From Anaerococcus sp. Marseille-Q7828 (GTDB lineage Bacteria > Bacillota > Clostridia > Tissierellales > Peptoniphilaceae): a DNA stretch of 64,000 nt. This document shows, one piece after another, positions 8,649-20,912 of this stretch (within the stretch, counting starts at the first letter, position 1; each line of letters opens with the position of its first letter). A model generated the notes under the pieces. That model had not been told where the DNA came from. It saw nothing but the letters and a program-made list of their open reading frames with translations, and ran no database searches. The translations under genes were made by a program, and so were the position numbers. The DNA lies in the NCBI RefSeq assembly GCF_949769285.1, contig NZ_OX458331.1:1364001-1428000 (forward strand), read 5' to 3'.

Positions 8649-10404
8649 TAGATTCACCCCTTATAGAAATTTGTAATACATCTAAGGCTGCCTCATCAAC
8701 TTTTGTTGGTGCTTCACTTAGTGGACAAGATGCTGATTGAGTTTTTGGGAAAGCAATAACATCTTTTATATTATCGGTTTTTGCAAATAACATCAACAAT
8801 CTATCAAGTCCATAAGCAAGACCTGCATGAGGAGGAGTACCGTATTTTAGAGCTTCGATAAAGAAACCAAATTTCTTTTTGATATCTTCATCCGTAAGTT
8901 TAAGAGCTTCAAATACTTCTTTTTGTAAATCAGAATTGTTAATTCTTACAGAGCCTCCGCCCATCTCATCACCATTAATAACAATATCGTAGGCTTGAGT
9001 TCTTACCTTTTCTGGATGTGTTTTTAGTAGTGGTATATCTTCTTCGTTTGGCATAGTGAATGGATGGTGTTGAGCAACATATCTATCTTCTTCTTCACTG
9101 TATTCAAACATTGGGAAGTTTACTACCCAAGTTAGGGCATAATCTTTTTCATAAAGTTCATTGTCCTTAGCAACCTTATTTCTCAAAGCACCAAGACCTT
9201 CAAGAACTGTTTTATCTTTATCAGCTGCAATCAAAACTAAATCATTATCTTCCATCTCTAGTTTTTCTACCATTTTATTTAAGATATCGTCAGTTAAGAA
9301 TTTAGAAATTGAAGAGTTAATCTCTTCTCCGTATTTGATATAAGAAAGACCAGCTAAACCATAATCTTTTACAAAATCAGTAAGTTTATCAAGTTGTTTT
9401 CTTGAGTATTTATCTGCAATGTTCTTAAAGTTTATTGCTCTAACAGATTTTCCATCGCTTGTATTATTTGCAAATACTTTAAAGTCGCTATCTTTCCAAA
9501 TTTCAGATATATCGTTAATCTTATATCCAAATCTTAAGTCTGGTTTATCTGAACCATATGAATTCATAGCTTCGCTATAGTCCATTCTAGGGATAGGAAG
9601 TTTTAAATCATAATCAGTATATTTATCAAACAATTCCTTTAAGAGACCTTCATTTACTGCTATTACATCATCTTGTTTTGCAAATGATAGTTCCATATCT
9701 ACTTGGGTAAATTCAGGTTGCCTGTTTGCCCTTAGATCTTCGTCCCTGAAACATTTTACAACTTGAAAATACCTATCAAGAGATCCAATCATCAGGATTT
9801 GTTTAAATAATTGTGGTGATTGTGGTAGGGCATAAAACTCACCTGGTTCTAGACGAGATGGAACTATGTAGTCCCTTGCACCTTCTGGAGTAGGTTTGGT
9901 TAAAAATGGTGTCTCAACTTCAGTAAAGTCGTTGTTATACATGTACTCTCTAATAGTTCTAATAATATCTGATCTTAATTTAAGATTTCTTTGAACAGAA
10001 GGTTTTCTCATATCCAAGTATCTATATTTTAATCTAAGATTCTCTGCTACATCATCGTCATCTTTTATATATATTGGTGGTGTGTTTGCCTTATCTAAGA
10101 TATTAATTTTACTTGCTACAATTTCTATATTGCCTGTTGGAATATCAGGGTTTTTGCTCTCACGTTCACGAACACTTCCCTTTACCTCTACAACATATTC
10201 ACTGCCTAAGTGGCTTGCAATATCATGGTTAGCTTCATCATCTTCTCTTACTACTACTTGGCTGATACCTGTCTTATCTCTTAGGTCGAAAAATACAAGA
10301 GATCCTAGATTTCTTTTTTTTGCGACCCATCCCATTAGAACAACTTCTTGACCAATATTTTCTTCTCTTAATTGTCCACACATGTGGCTTCTTTTAAATT
10401 CCAT
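8632..10404 (-). CDS. aspS: Aspartyl-tRNA synthetase
   Basis: Class II synthetase of the bacterial type, charging tRNA-Asp (and possibly tRNA-Asn). The order is an N-terminal OB-fold anticodon-binding domain, motif 2 with FRDEDLRANRQPEFTQVD, a GAD insertion domain and motif 3 with GLDRLLML. Length of 590 residues is typical of bacterial AspRS. Only nine bases separate it from the upstream hydrolase gene, so there is no room for a T-box leader. Whether it is discriminating cannot be told without a gatCAB survey. Confidence 0.97.
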   Translation of the reverse strand: MEFKRSHMCGQLREENIGQEVVLMGWVAKKRNLGSLVFFDLRDKTGISQVVVREDDEANHDIASHLGSEYVVEVKGSVRERESKNPDIPTGNIEIVASKINILDKANTPPIYIKDDDDVAENLRLKYRYLDMRKPSVQRNLKLRSDIIRTIREYMYNNDFTEVETPFLTKPTPEGARDYIVPSRLEPGEFYALPQSPQLFKQILMIGSLDRYFQVVKCFRDEDLRANRQPEFTQVDMELSFAKQDDVIAVNEGLLKELFDKYTDYDLKLPIPRMDYSEAMNSYGSDKPDLRFGYKINDISEIWKDSDFKVFANNTSDGKSVRAINFKNIADKYSRKQLDKLTDFVKDYGLAGLSYIKYGEEINSSISKFLTDDILNKMVEKLEMEDNDLVLIAADKDKTVLEGLGALRNKVAKDNELYEKDYALTWVVNFPMFEYSEEEDRYVAQHHPFTMPNEEDIPLLKTHPEKVRTQAYDIVINGDEMGGGSVRINNSDLQKEVFEALKLTDEDIKKKFGFFIEALKYGTPPHAGLAYGLDRLLMLFAKTDNIKDVIAFPKTQSASCPLSEAPTKVDEAALDVLQISIRGESNGDND

Positions 10405-10413
10405 TATTACTCC

Positions 10414-11016
10414 TTATATTAAAAACGGATTATTCATAAATTCAAATTCTAGTGTAGTTTCGTTTCCATGTCCTGAATATACAATTGTATTTTTGTCTAG
10501 ATTACTATATTTATTTTTTATAGATTCTATTATTGTTTGATAATCTCCTCCTGGAAAATCAGTCCTACCTATAGACATATTAAATAAGGTATCCCCAGAA
10601 AAAAGAACGTTACCTAATTTATAGCTAGTTGAATCTAAAGAGTGGCCTGGTGTTTTTAAAACTTTTATTTCAAAGTCTTTTATTATCTCACCATCTTCCA
10701 AATAATAATCTATTGGCACATGAAGATTTGGATAATCAAAGCCTAGATTGTACATCTTATCATTTGCAATCTCTTTAGCTTCACTAGCCGCATAGACTTT
10801 CGCATTATACTTATTCTTATAGAAATCTAATCCCAAGACATGGTCAAAGTGGGTATGAGTTTGTAAAATAAAATCTATTTTAATGTTATTTTCTGATATA
10901 TAATCACAAACTTCCTTGCTTTGATCAACAGCATCTACAATAAATCCGTGACCATTTTCACTAACAACATATAAGTTTGTCATGACAGGCCCTAAGATAA
11001 ATCTTCTAATCTCCAT
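10414..11016 (-). CDS. MBL-fold metallo-hydrolase (glyoxalase II-like)
   Basis: Metallo-beta-lactamase fold hydrolase of the short YcbL/glyoxalase II-like group. Metal ligands are visible in THTHFDH near residue 53, in the PGHS block near residue 122, in SGDTLF and in the C-terminal SGHGNETTL. At 200 residues it lacks the C-terminal substrate domain of true glyoxalase II, so a thioesterase or detoxification role is only suggested. It lies between dtd and aspS in a tightly packed series. Confidence 0.85.
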   Translation of the reverse strand: MEIRRFILGPVMTNLYVVSENGHGFIVDAVDQSKEVCDYISENNIKIDFILQTHTHFDHVLGLDFYKNKYNAKVYAASEAKEIANDKMYNLGFDYPNLHVPIDYYLEDGEIIKDFEIKVLKTPGHSLDSTSYKLGNVLFSGDTLFNMSIGRTDFPGGDYQTIIESIKNKYSNLDKNTIVYSGHGNETTLEFEFMNNPFLI

Positions 11017-11466
11017 CTAAAATGTCCTCTCACTATCAAGTAGTATTGTTACAGGGCCATCGTTAATTAGAGAAACTTCCATATGCGCTTGGAATTTTCC
11101 TGTCTCTACCTTAAAACCATCAGCTATTAGCTCATCTTTTAGAAGCTGATAGTATTGATTAGCCTTGTCAGGTCCTGCAGATTGTGTAAAGCTAGGTCTG
11201 TTACCCTTTCTCACATCTCCATAAAGTGTAAATTGGGAAACCAGCAAAATTTCTCCACCAACATCTTTGATAGAAAGATTCATCTTACCTTCTTCATCTT
11301 CAAATACTCTTAAGTTTTCAATTTTTCTCTTAATATAGGCTAAGTCTTCTTTAGTATCAGTATCTTTTACTGCTAGAAGTACTAAATATCCTTCTTTAAT
11401 CTCTCCTATTAATTCATTATCAACTGTCACATTTGAATTTTTAACTTTTTGAATTACTGCTCTCAT
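11017..11466 (-). CDS. dtd: D-aminoacyl-tRNA deacylase
   Basis: Removes D-amino acids (and glycine) mis-attached to tRNA. It has MRAVIQ at the start, the SQFTLYGDVRKGNRPSF active-site block near residue 78 and the GPVTILLDS segment at the C-terminus, where the usual motif is GPVT followed by a short tail. Length of 149 residues is standard. The dtd-rel pairing, with a one-base overlap, is widespread in Firmicutes. Confidence 0.95.
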   Translation of the reverse strand: MRAVIQKVKNSNVTVDNELIGEIKEGYLVLLAVKDTDTKEDLAYIKRKIENLRVFEDEEGKMNLSIKDVGGEILLVSQFTLYGDVRKGNRPSFTQSAGPDKANQYYQLLKDELIADGFKVETGKFQAHMEVSLINDGPVTILLDSERTF

Positions 11467-13655
11467 TAATTATTCACCCTGTATACACTGTACAAAGCCG
11501 AAATCGACTTTAGTTTACTCATTACATCATCAAGTTGGTCAATGCTATTTACTTCTACAGACAAGTCAATAACTCCTTCGTTATTGTCATTTACTCTAGC
11601 ATTCATGCCAACAATATTGACATTTAATGCTGACAAAATCTTACTTACATCAAAAATCACTGAAGGAGAATTATTTGATATAAGTTGGATTTTTACTGGG
11701 AACTTATCTGTTTCATCATTTTGCCAATACACATCAATCAATCTTTCTGGATGACGGTTATTTATAATGTTTGGACAAGATTTTGTATGGACAGATATGC
11801 CATTTCCCATAGTTATAAAACCAATGATTGGATCCCCAGGAACTGGAGTACAACATTTTGCAAACTTGACTTCAATATCATCTTCTAAGTCAGAAACTTT
11901 AACTTCACCCTTAAATGTTTTGCTAGGATTTGCCCCTTTGTTAATATTTAAGGATTCGTTTAAATCAGTTTCTTTCTTTTCACTTTCTTTTTCCTTTTTA
12001 ATAAGTTTTTGAATTACCTGTTCACTAGTAATTCTACCATAACCAACTGCTGCATACATTTCATCTTCGCCAGGAAAACCTAATTCACTTGAGATTTCAT
12101 CTATCCACTCATCTTTTAATAATGACTTATATCCACTTCTATTCTTTTTGATATCTCTTATTATTTGGTTTCTGCCAGTTTCAATGTTTTCTTCTTTATC
12201 ATTTCTTTTGAAGAATTGTTTGATTTTGCTTTTGGCTTGGGAACTTTTAACAATATTTAGCCAGTCTCTACTTGGTCCAGCTGAGTTTTTAGATGTTAAG
12301 ATCTCAACAACATCACCGGTTTTAAGCTTATGAGCTACTGGTACAATGGAACCATTTACCTTAGCACCAATACATTTATTCCCAACTTCTGTATGAACCT
12401 TATAGGCAAAGTCTATGGTACAAGATCCTAAAGGTAGGGAATATATTTCTCCAGCTGGCGAATAAACATAAATTTCCCTAGAGAAAAAGTCTGTTTTGAG
12501 AGTTTCCATAAACTGTTGGCTGTCTATATCTGCGGCGCCATCTCTCTGCCATTCCATGATTCTTCTTAGAAATTCCATGGCAGAGTCAAACTCGGTTTCT
12601 TTTTTGTTATTTTCCTTATATCTCCAGTGAGCAGCAACCCCATATTCACATTCTTTATGCATTTGACGGGTTCTAATTTGGACTTCAAAAGGTTTGGAAT
12701 CTTCACCGAAAACTGTTGTATGCAATGACCTATAACCATTTGGTTTAGGTTGTCCAATATAATCCTTTATCCTATTTGGAATAGGTCTCCACAAAGAATG
12801 GACTTTTCCTAAGACCTCATAACATTCAGCAATTGTATCAACTAAAACTCTTACTGCGGTAAGGTCGTAAATCTCCTCAAAAACTATGTTATTTCGATTC
12901 ATTTTTTTATAAATGGAGTAAAGAGATTTTGGTCTACCAGATATTTCATAATTAATCTTACTATCTTTGAGACTATCAGTAAGAGTTTCGATTATTTCAT
13001 TTATGTAGGCTTCCCTCTCTCTTCTCTTACTTGCTACCATCTCTGCAAGTTCATAGTATTTCTCTGGTTCTTGGTATCTGAAACATAAATCTTCCAATTC
13101 CCATTTGATAGAATAAATACCAAGCCTGTGAGCAAGTGGGACATATATTTCAATGGTCTCTGTAGCAGTTTGGATTTGTTTTTCACGAGTCTTGTATTCC
13201 AAAGTTCTCATATTGTGAAGTCTATCTGCTAGTTTTATAAGTACAACCCTAACATCATTACTCATGGCCATTACCATTTTCCTAATGTTTTCAGCTTGTT
13301 TTTCTTCCCTTGATGAATAATTTAGATTTTTAAGTTTGGTAACACCTTCTACTAAGAAAGTAATCTCTTCACCAAATTCTTCTTTCATCTGATCATAGGT
13401 TATAGGAGTATCTTCTAAGACATCGTGCATTAGCCCAGCGCATATAGTCTGGTCATCAAGTTTCATATTAGAAATAGTCTTAGCTACGGCAATTGGATGG
13501 ATAAAATAATCTTCACCAGAATTTCTCTTTTGTCCCCTATGATTTACTTCACCAAAATAATAGGCTTTTTTTATCAAAGCTATATCAGCATTGGGATTAT
13601 TTTCTAGTATTAATTTTTCAAAAATTTCATATTCTTTATCAAAATCAGTTGTCAT
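11466..13655 (-). CDS. rel: Bifunctional (p)ppGpp synthase/hydrolase Rel
   Basis: Makes and degrades the stringent-response alarmone (p)ppGpp. An N-terminal HD hydrolase domain carries HRGQKRNSGEDYFIHP and MHDVLEDT. It is followed by the synthetase domain with the RPKS block and KPNGYRSLHTTV, a TGS domain (IYVYSPAGEI to about residue 470) and a C-terminal zinc-finger/ACT region (KCCTPVPGD, then the last 75 residues). Length of 729 residues fits the long RSH class. Both activities look intact from motifs. It is co-directional with dtd downstream and recJ upstream. Confidence 0.96.
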   Translation of the reverse strand: MTTDFDKEYEIFEKLILENNPNADIALIKKAYYFGEVNHRGQKRNSGEDYFIHPIAVAKTISNMKLDDQTICAGLMHDVLEDTPITYDQMKEEFGEEITFLVEGVTKLKNLNYSSREEKQAENIRKMVMAMSNDVRVVLIKLADRLHNMRTLEYKTREKQIQTATETIEIYVPLAHRLGIYSIKWELEDLCFRYQEPEKYYELAEMVASKRREREAYINEIIETLTDSLKDSKINYEISGRPKSLYSIYKKMNRNNIVFEEIYDLTAVRVLVDTIAECYEVLGKVHSLWRPIPNRIKDYIGQPKPNGYRSLHTTVFGEDSKPFEVQIRTRQMHKECEYGVAAHWRYKENNKKETEFDSAMEFLRRIMEWQRDGAADIDSQQFMETLKTDFFSREIYVYSPAGEIYSLPLGSCTIDFAYKVHTEVGNKCIGAKVNGSIVPVAHKLKTGDVVEILTSKNSAGPSRDWLNIVKSSQAKSKIKQFFKRNDKEENIETGRNQIIRDIKKNRSGYKSLLKDEWIDEISSELGFPGEDEMYAAVGYGRITSEQVIQKLIKKEKESEKKETDLNESLNINKGANPSKTFKGEVKVSDLEDDIEVKFAKCCTPVPGDPIIGFITMGNGISVHTKSCPNIINNRHPERLIDVYWQNDETDKFPVKIQLISNNSPSVIFDVSKILSALNVNIVGMNARVNDNNEGVIDLSVEVNSIDQLDDVMSKLKSISALYSVYRVNN

Positions 13656-13661
13656 ATCAGC

Positions 13662-15392
13662 TCACCTAATATCAACCAGTCTAAGTTGTAGAGTTCTGTT
13701 GCCCCTAAATTCATTAATATCAGGGTAGTAAACTATATCAATCTTGTTGCCAGTAATATTCTTTCCAAATTTATTAACTAAGTAATTTGCTGTATCTATA
13801 GCATTAAACTTAATAGCATTTACTATAATATCATTTTTCCTTAAGGATAATTTCAAGGTATTTTTATTTTTACCAATCATGGCAATACTTTCAATAATAA
13901 CAGCCTTGTCGGCAAATATAGGTTTCTCAAAATCTTTGCCAAAGGGTTTTAAATTATTTAAAGATTCTGCAAATTCTAATGAAAGCTTATCAATAGAAAT
14001 TGCAGTATCAATATTAATAACTTTCTCCTTATCTTTTTTGGTCATTTTTGAATTTTCATTTAGAAATTTTCTAAAATCATCAATTTTAGAAACTTCAACC
14101 GATAATCCACAAGCCATCTTGTGACCTCCAAAAGACTCTAAATTATCCTTATACTTATAGCAAGCTTCGTGGATATCAAAACTTTCTATTGACCTGCCTG
14201 AACCTTTTGCAATATTTTCTTTAAGTGAATTTGTTAATACAATGGTAGGCCTATAATATTTTTCCTTAATCCTACCTGCAACTATTCCACATATGGATTC
14301 ATTAATGGATGGTTCATAGACTACAATTACGTCATTATCTTGATAGTTATTTTTTTCTATAATCTCAATACATTTATCAAGGCCTTCTTCAGTAAGATTT
14401 TTTCTTTCGACATTTAATGAAACTAATTCTTTTGCTATTTCATATATCCTGTCTATATCTTCTTCCATCAATAATTCTATTGCAAGTTTAGCTGAAGCAA
14501 GTCTTCCTGTTGCATTCATAGTTGGCCCTATGATAAAGCCAAGTGTATATTCATCAATGGGTTTATGCCAATTCATTTCATCCAAAATAGCCTTTATCCC
14601 AATTTTTTCTGTGTAATTTAATCTCTTTAACCCTTCTATGACAAAAATACGATTTTCATCAGTCAGAGAAACAATATCACAGACAGTTCCCATTGCAACA
14701 TATTCTAGTAGGCTTGCCAAATATTCAAAGTCACCACCAATTTTTTGATACAAGGCCTGAATTAATTTGAAACAAACACCTGCACCACACAAATCTTTAA
14801 AGGGGTATGAGCTATCAATTCTTTTGGGGTTGATAACAGCATCGGCCTCTGGTAGTTTCTGAGCTTGCCACTCTCCATCTGTAGATGTTTCTATCTCATG
14901 GTGATCGGTGACTATAACGTTAATATCTGCTTTTTTAAGACTATCAACCTGATCAAAACCTGTTATACCATTATCACAAGTAATTATTAATGAAACGCCA
15001 TCTGTTATTGCTTTTTCGACCATTCCATCGCTCATACCATAGCCGTCTTCAACCCTGTGTGGAATATCGTAGGACAAATTATCATAAAAATATAAAAATC
15101 CATCAAGCAAGGTCATTACAGATGCAATTCCATCTTGATCGTAGTCTCCAAATATACGAATTTCTCCACCATTTTGCATAGTTTCTATAATAAGACTTAC
15201 AGCCTTATCCATATCTGCAAGTAAAAACGGGTCGTGCAATTTTCCTAAATCAGGATTTACAAACATTTCCACTGTCTCTTTGTTCGTAATATCTCTATTA
15301 GCTAAAATTAAGGCTTGTAGTTTTGTAATATCCTTATTTTTTAAATTTTCTAAATAATTTGATTTTTTGTTATAGATAAACCAATTTGCCAT
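13662..15392 (-). CDS. recJ: Single-stranded-DNA exonuclease RecJ
   Basis: DHH-family 5'-3' exonuclease used in recombination and repair. It shows the FGDYDQDGIASV motif, CDNGIT, the VTDHHE DHH block and the DHHA1 signature GGHKMACGL. An open frame extends 22 codons further upstream, but the ATG at 15392 (MANWFIYNK) is preceded by a strong GGAAGGGTG Shine-Dalgarno and matches the family start. That gives 576 residues. It lies after a hairpin that ends the yajC transcript. Confidence 0.95.
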   Translation of the reverse strand: MANWFIYNKKSNYLENLKNKDITKLQALILANRDITNKETVEMFVNPDLGKLHDPFLLADMDKAVSLIIETMQNGGEIRIFGDYDQDGIASVMTLLDGFLYFYDNLSYDIPHRVEDGYGMSDGMVEKAITDGVSLIITCDNGITGFDQVDSLKKADINVIVTDHHEIETSTDGEWQAQKLPEADAVINPKRIDSSYPFKDLCGAGVCFKLIQALYQKIGGDFEYLASLLEYVAMGTVCDIVSLTDENRIFVIEGLKRLNYTEKIGIKAILDEMNWHKPIDEYTLGFIIGPTMNATGRLASAKLAIELLMEEDIDRIYEIAKELVSLNVERKNLTEEGLDKCIEIIEKNNYQDNDVIVVYEPSINESICGIVAGRIKEKYYRPTIVLTNSLKENIAKGSGRSIESFDIHEACYKYKDNLESFGGHKMACGLSVEVSKIDDFRKFLNENSKMTKKDKEKVINIDTAISIDKLSLEFAESLNNLKPFGKDFEKPIFADKAVIIESIAMIGKNKNTLKLSLRKNDIIVNAIKFNAIDTANYLVNKFGKNITGNKIDIVYYPDINEFRGNRTLQLRLVDIR

Positions 15393-15449
15393 TGCATCAC
15401 CCTTCCGTACTATAAAAACTATACCTTTTTGCTTAGATATATAAAGAAA

Positions 15450-15465
15450 TAAGGCCATAATGGCC

Positions 15466-15468
<3 letters not shown>
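15450..15468 (-). terminator. Hairpin at the yajC stop codon
   Basis: TAAGGCC-ATTAT-GGCCTTA is a perfect 7-bp stem that includes the yajC stop, followed on the minus strand by TTTCTTT. It is a plausible moderate terminator separating the ruvCAB-queA-tgt-yajC series from recJ. Confidence 0.55.
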
Positions 15469-17875
<2,407 letters not shown>

Positions 17876-18883
17876 CTATTCCTCGTATCTTAGTCCATAA
17901 TGTTCATAAGCTTTTCTAGTTAAGACTCTTCCTCTTGGAGTCCTAGTTAAAAATCCAATTTGAAGCAAATATGGTTCGTAAACATCTTCTATTGTAACAT
18001 TTTCTATGCCTGTTGAGGCTGCTATTGTATCTATACCAACGGGACCACCATTAAAATTGCTATACATGATAAGAACTATCTTTTTATCCATAGGATCTAG
18101 TCCCATTTCATCAATTTCTAGTAGTTTAAGACCCTCCATGCTAGTTTCATGGTCAATTATGTGATCTTTTTTTACAATAGCGTAGTCTCTTACTCTTTTT
18201 AATAATCTATTTGCAATTCTAGGCGTACCCCTAGATCTTTTTGCAATCTCATAAGCACCTTCATCATCAATTTCTATATCTAAAATATTTGCCGATCTTT
18301 TAATAATTGTTGTTAGATCTTCAGCTGTGTAAAGATTTAATGAGAGCATTACCCCAAATCTATCTCTAAGTGGTGCAGAAAGCATACCAGATCTAGTAGT
18401 CGCTCCTATTAGTGTAAATTTTTCCAAGTCAATCCTAATAGATTGGGCATTTGGACCCTTGCCTACAATAATATCTAGTACAAAATCTTCCATAGCGGAA
18501 TATAAGATTTCTTCAACAGACCTATTGATCCTATGAATTTCATCTATGAATAAGACATCACCATAGGATAGGTTGGTAAGTATACTTGCAAGATCTGATG
18601 GCCTTTCTATAGCTGGTCCACTTGTTACCCTTATATTTACACCTAATTCATTAGCTATAATGGTTGAAAGTGTAGTTTTTCCCAAACCTGGTGGTCCTTG
18701 CAAAAGAACGTGGTCAAGTGGTTCCTTCCTTGATAAGGACGACTCTATGAAAATTTCTAGTTTTTCCTTGGCTTTATCTTGACCTATGTATTCACTTAGC
18801 CATTTTGGTCTGATAGAGTTTTCGTTAGTTAGATCTTCCTTTAGCTCGTTTGATCCAACTATTCTTTCGTTTTCATCGTACAT
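17876..18883 (-). CDS. ruvB: Holliday junction branch migration helicase RuvB
   Basis: AAA+ motor of the RuvABC resolvasome. It has Walker [10 protein letters not shown], Walker B LFIDEIHR, the sensor GATTRSG block and an arginine-containing LRDRFG. A C-terminal winged-helix domain completes the 335 residues. It is directly downstream of ruvA with ten bases between them. Confidence 0.97.
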   Translation of the reverse strand: MYDENERIVGSNELKEDLTNENSIRPKWLSEYIGQDKAKEKLEIFIESSLSRKEPLDHVLLQGPPGLGKTTLSTIIANELGVNIRVTSGPAIERPSDLASILTNLSYGDVLFIDEIHRINRSVEEILYSAMEDFVLDIIVGKGPNAQSIRIDLEKFTLIGATTRSGMLSAPLRDRFGVMLSLNLYTAEDLTTIIKRSANILDIEIDDEGAYEIAKRSRGTPRIANRLLKRVRDYAIVKKDHIIDHETSMEGLKLLEIDEMGLDPMDKKIVLIMYSNFNGGPVGIDTIAASTGIENVTIEDVYEPYLLQIGFLTRTPRGRVLTRKAYEHYGLRYEE

Positions 18884-18892
18884 TAAATTCCC

Positions 18893-19483
18893 CTATATAA
18901 GTCTTTTTAGACTCTCTTTTACAAGTTCTTCCAATGATAAATCCATATCCTTAAGTTCTAACAAGACATTATTGATGTCATTTTGCGCATATCCTAGGTT
19001 TACTAAAGCTTCTTTAGCTACATCAAAGTCTTCATTAGTGTAAGTTATTACTTTTGATGGACTTGTATTATCTTCAATAGGCATCTTTTTAACCTTATCC
19101 ATAAGCTCTAGAATTATCCTACTGGCTGTTTTCTTACCAATACCTTTGGCTATGGTAAGCTTATCTATATCACTATTTACAATAGCTAATTTTATATCAT
19201 TTACTCCCATAGATGAGAGAATACCAATAGCATTTTTCGGTCCTATTGAAGAAACTGATGTTAATAGTAAAAACATTTCTAGTTCTTCCTTGGAATAAAA
19301 ACCATACAAACTCATATCATCTTCTCTTACTTGTAATGACGTATATATCTTATATTCGTTATTTAATTCTAGTAGTGCAAGTGTTGATAAGGAAGATTTG
19401 ATAAGATAACCCATTTGATTATTTTCTAATACAAAATCTTCTTCGCTTATACTTCTCACATCTCCAATTATATATGCTATCAT
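18893..19483 (-). CDS. ruvA: Holliday junction branch migration protein RuvA
   Basis: Junction-binding subunit that loads RuvB onto Holliday junctions. It has the N-terminal OB-fold (MIAYIIGDV), two helix-hairpin-helix motifs (SSIGPKNAIGIL and IAKGIGKKTASRIILEL), and a C-terminal domain III that contacts RuvB. Length is 196 residues. It overlaps ruvC by one base. Confidence 0.95.
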   Translation of the reverse strand: MIAYIIGDVRSISEEDFVLENNQMGYLIKSSLSTLALLELNNEYKIYTSLQVREDDMSLYGFYSKEELEMFLLLTSVSSIGPKNAIGILSSMGVNDIKLAIVNSDIDKLTIAKGIGKKTASRIILELMDKVKKMPIEDNTSPSKVITYTNEDFDVAKEALVNLGYAQNDINNVLLELKDMDLSLEELVKESLKRLI

Positions 19484-19977
19484 CAGTTCATCCTAAAGTT
19501 TTCTTTAAATCTCTGGCTTAAAGCATGACAAAGAGCAACAGATAGGGCATCTGCTGCATCGTCTGGCTTTGGTATTTCTTTCAAATTTAAGAGAGTAGTT
19601 ACTGTCTTTTGCATTTGCATTTTGCTGGCCCTTCCATAGCCCGTTATGGCTTGTTTGATTTGCAGCGGTGTGTACTCAAAAATAGGAAGACTATTTTCCT
19701 GGGCACATAATATTTGTATACCTCTAGCATGACCAACTGTTATGGCAGTCTTTACATTTTGGTTGAAGAATAATTCTTCAATTGCAAACTCATCTGGCTT
19801 ATGCTCTAGTATAATTTCATTTAAATTGTTATACAAAATACTAAGCCTTTCTGGAGTTTTTGTTTTGCTAGATGTTGTAACTACACCATTTTCTATTACT
19901 TTAACCTTATTTCCATCAAATTCAACCACGCCATAACCCATGATTGCAATCCCTGGATCTATACCTAATATTTTCAT
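19483..19977 (-). CDS. ruvC: Holliday junction resolvase RuvC
   Basis: Endonuclease that cuts Holliday junctions, with an RNase H fold. Catalytic acids are visible in GIDPGIAIMGYG, in the FAIEELFF block and in DAADALSVAL. Length is 164 residues. The ATG lacks a clear Shine-Dalgarno and lies about 20 bases after a terminator-like hairpin of the upstream gene, the same arrangement as at ylmH. Confidence 0.96.
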   Translation of the reverse strand: MKILGIDPGIAIMGYGVVEFDGNKVKVIENGVVTTSSKTKTPERLSILYNNLNEIILEHKPDEFAIEELFFNQNVKTAITVGHARGIQILCAQENSLPIFEYTPLQIKQAITGYGRASKMQMQKTVTTLLNLKEIPKPDDAADALSVALCHALSQRFKENFRMN

Positions 19978-19995
19978 AATTCTAATAAGTAAAAA

Positions 19996-20013
19996 AGAGC
20001 TTATATAAGCTCT
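19996..20013 (-). terminator. Perfect palindrome terminator upstream of ruvC
   Basis: AGAGCTTAT/ATAAGCTCT is an 18-base perfect palindrome followed on the minus strand by a run of six T. It overlaps the stop of the upstream gene and should end that transcript. Confidence 0.75.
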
Positions 20014-20731
20014 ATTGATATCTTTCTAATACTTCTCTAATAAGTCCCCTAAAATAATACTCTGCATAAACGTCTACTATTGATTTATACAAATATGAAA
20101 GGGACTTATCGTAAATCTTTCTCGTCTGATTTAAGGTAATATCTTCAGTATATATAAAATTACTTGTATCAAACCTTAGCTGCTTGTGAGTGCTTTGGTC
20201 TATGTTTAATATACTAGATCTAATTTTCAAATCGCAAAATTTACCCATATTGGCCTTTAGATTTGAAACTAGTCTTTTGTCAGTGTAGATATTGTCCTTA
20301 AAGTTTTCTCCAATTTCTCTAACTTTTGGATCATTTTTGCTAGAATAGTAGGAGAAATTGCGCATCATATAGGATACACCAAAACATTCGATAAGTTCAT
20401 ATTCCAAATTGTCTACCATCTTTTTATCTCTAAAGGCCCTGTATTGAGCCTTGATGGATATAAGATATTCATATCTATTAATATCAGCCGTGATAGAAGC
20501 TTCAAGATAGTCTATGATTTGATCGATGTTTGATAGATCCCAAAAGTATTTTTTGAGATTTTTCATAACATAGTCTTTAACATAGTAATCATTTTTGGAA
20601 AATTTTACGAAATTTTTATCATATAATAAAGACATAAGAGTGTTTAATGAATATACATCTTCATTTATCAAAAAATTGTATTCAAGTTTTTCAATTATAG
20701 GATATTGTTCACTAAACTGTGCCTTCATCAT
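20012..20731 (-). CDS. Unrecognised protein, 239 residues
   Basis: I do not recognise this family. The product is 239 residues, mostly helical in appearance, with no signal peptide, membrane segment, cysteine cluster or nucleotide-binding motif. It is rich in Tyr, Asn, Asp and Lys. The frame is open throughout, the ATG has CGAGGT upstream, and a clean terminator follows the stop, so it is likely a real monocistronic gene. It sits upstream of ruvC but is separated from it by that terminator. No function is offered. Confidence 0.7.
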   Translation of the reverse strand: MMKAQFSEQYPIIEKLEYNFLINEDVYSLNTLMSLLYDKNFVKFSKNDYYVKDYVMKNLKKYFWDLSNIDQIIDYLEASITADINRYEYLISIKAQYRAFRDKKMVDNLEYELIECFGVSYMMRNFSYYSSKNDPKVREIGENFKDNIYTDKRLVSNLKANMGKFCDLKIRSSILNIDQSTHKQLRFDTSNFIYTEDITLNQTRKIYDKSLSYLYKSIVDVYAEYYFRGLIREVLERYQ

Positions 20732-20912
20732 TTTTTTACCTCGTTATACTATTTTATCATAGATGAGCTTATATTTATTTAGATATATTTATAGCTAAAA
20801 TAAATAAAGCTAAATTATTAGTAATAATATACGTTTAAATCTAATTTTTGCATATAATACTATTGATTTAGCCTATAAGATTTTTAAAATAAAATTTTAT
20901 TCATTATAAAAT

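Noticed and set aside
10405-10413. T-box leader upstream of aspS
   Set aside because: Only nine bases separate the genes, so no leader can exist.
20732-20912. Riboswitch or small gene in the 181-base AT-rich gap
   Set aside because: Only weak AT stems and promoter-like boxes were seen, with no conserved motif.
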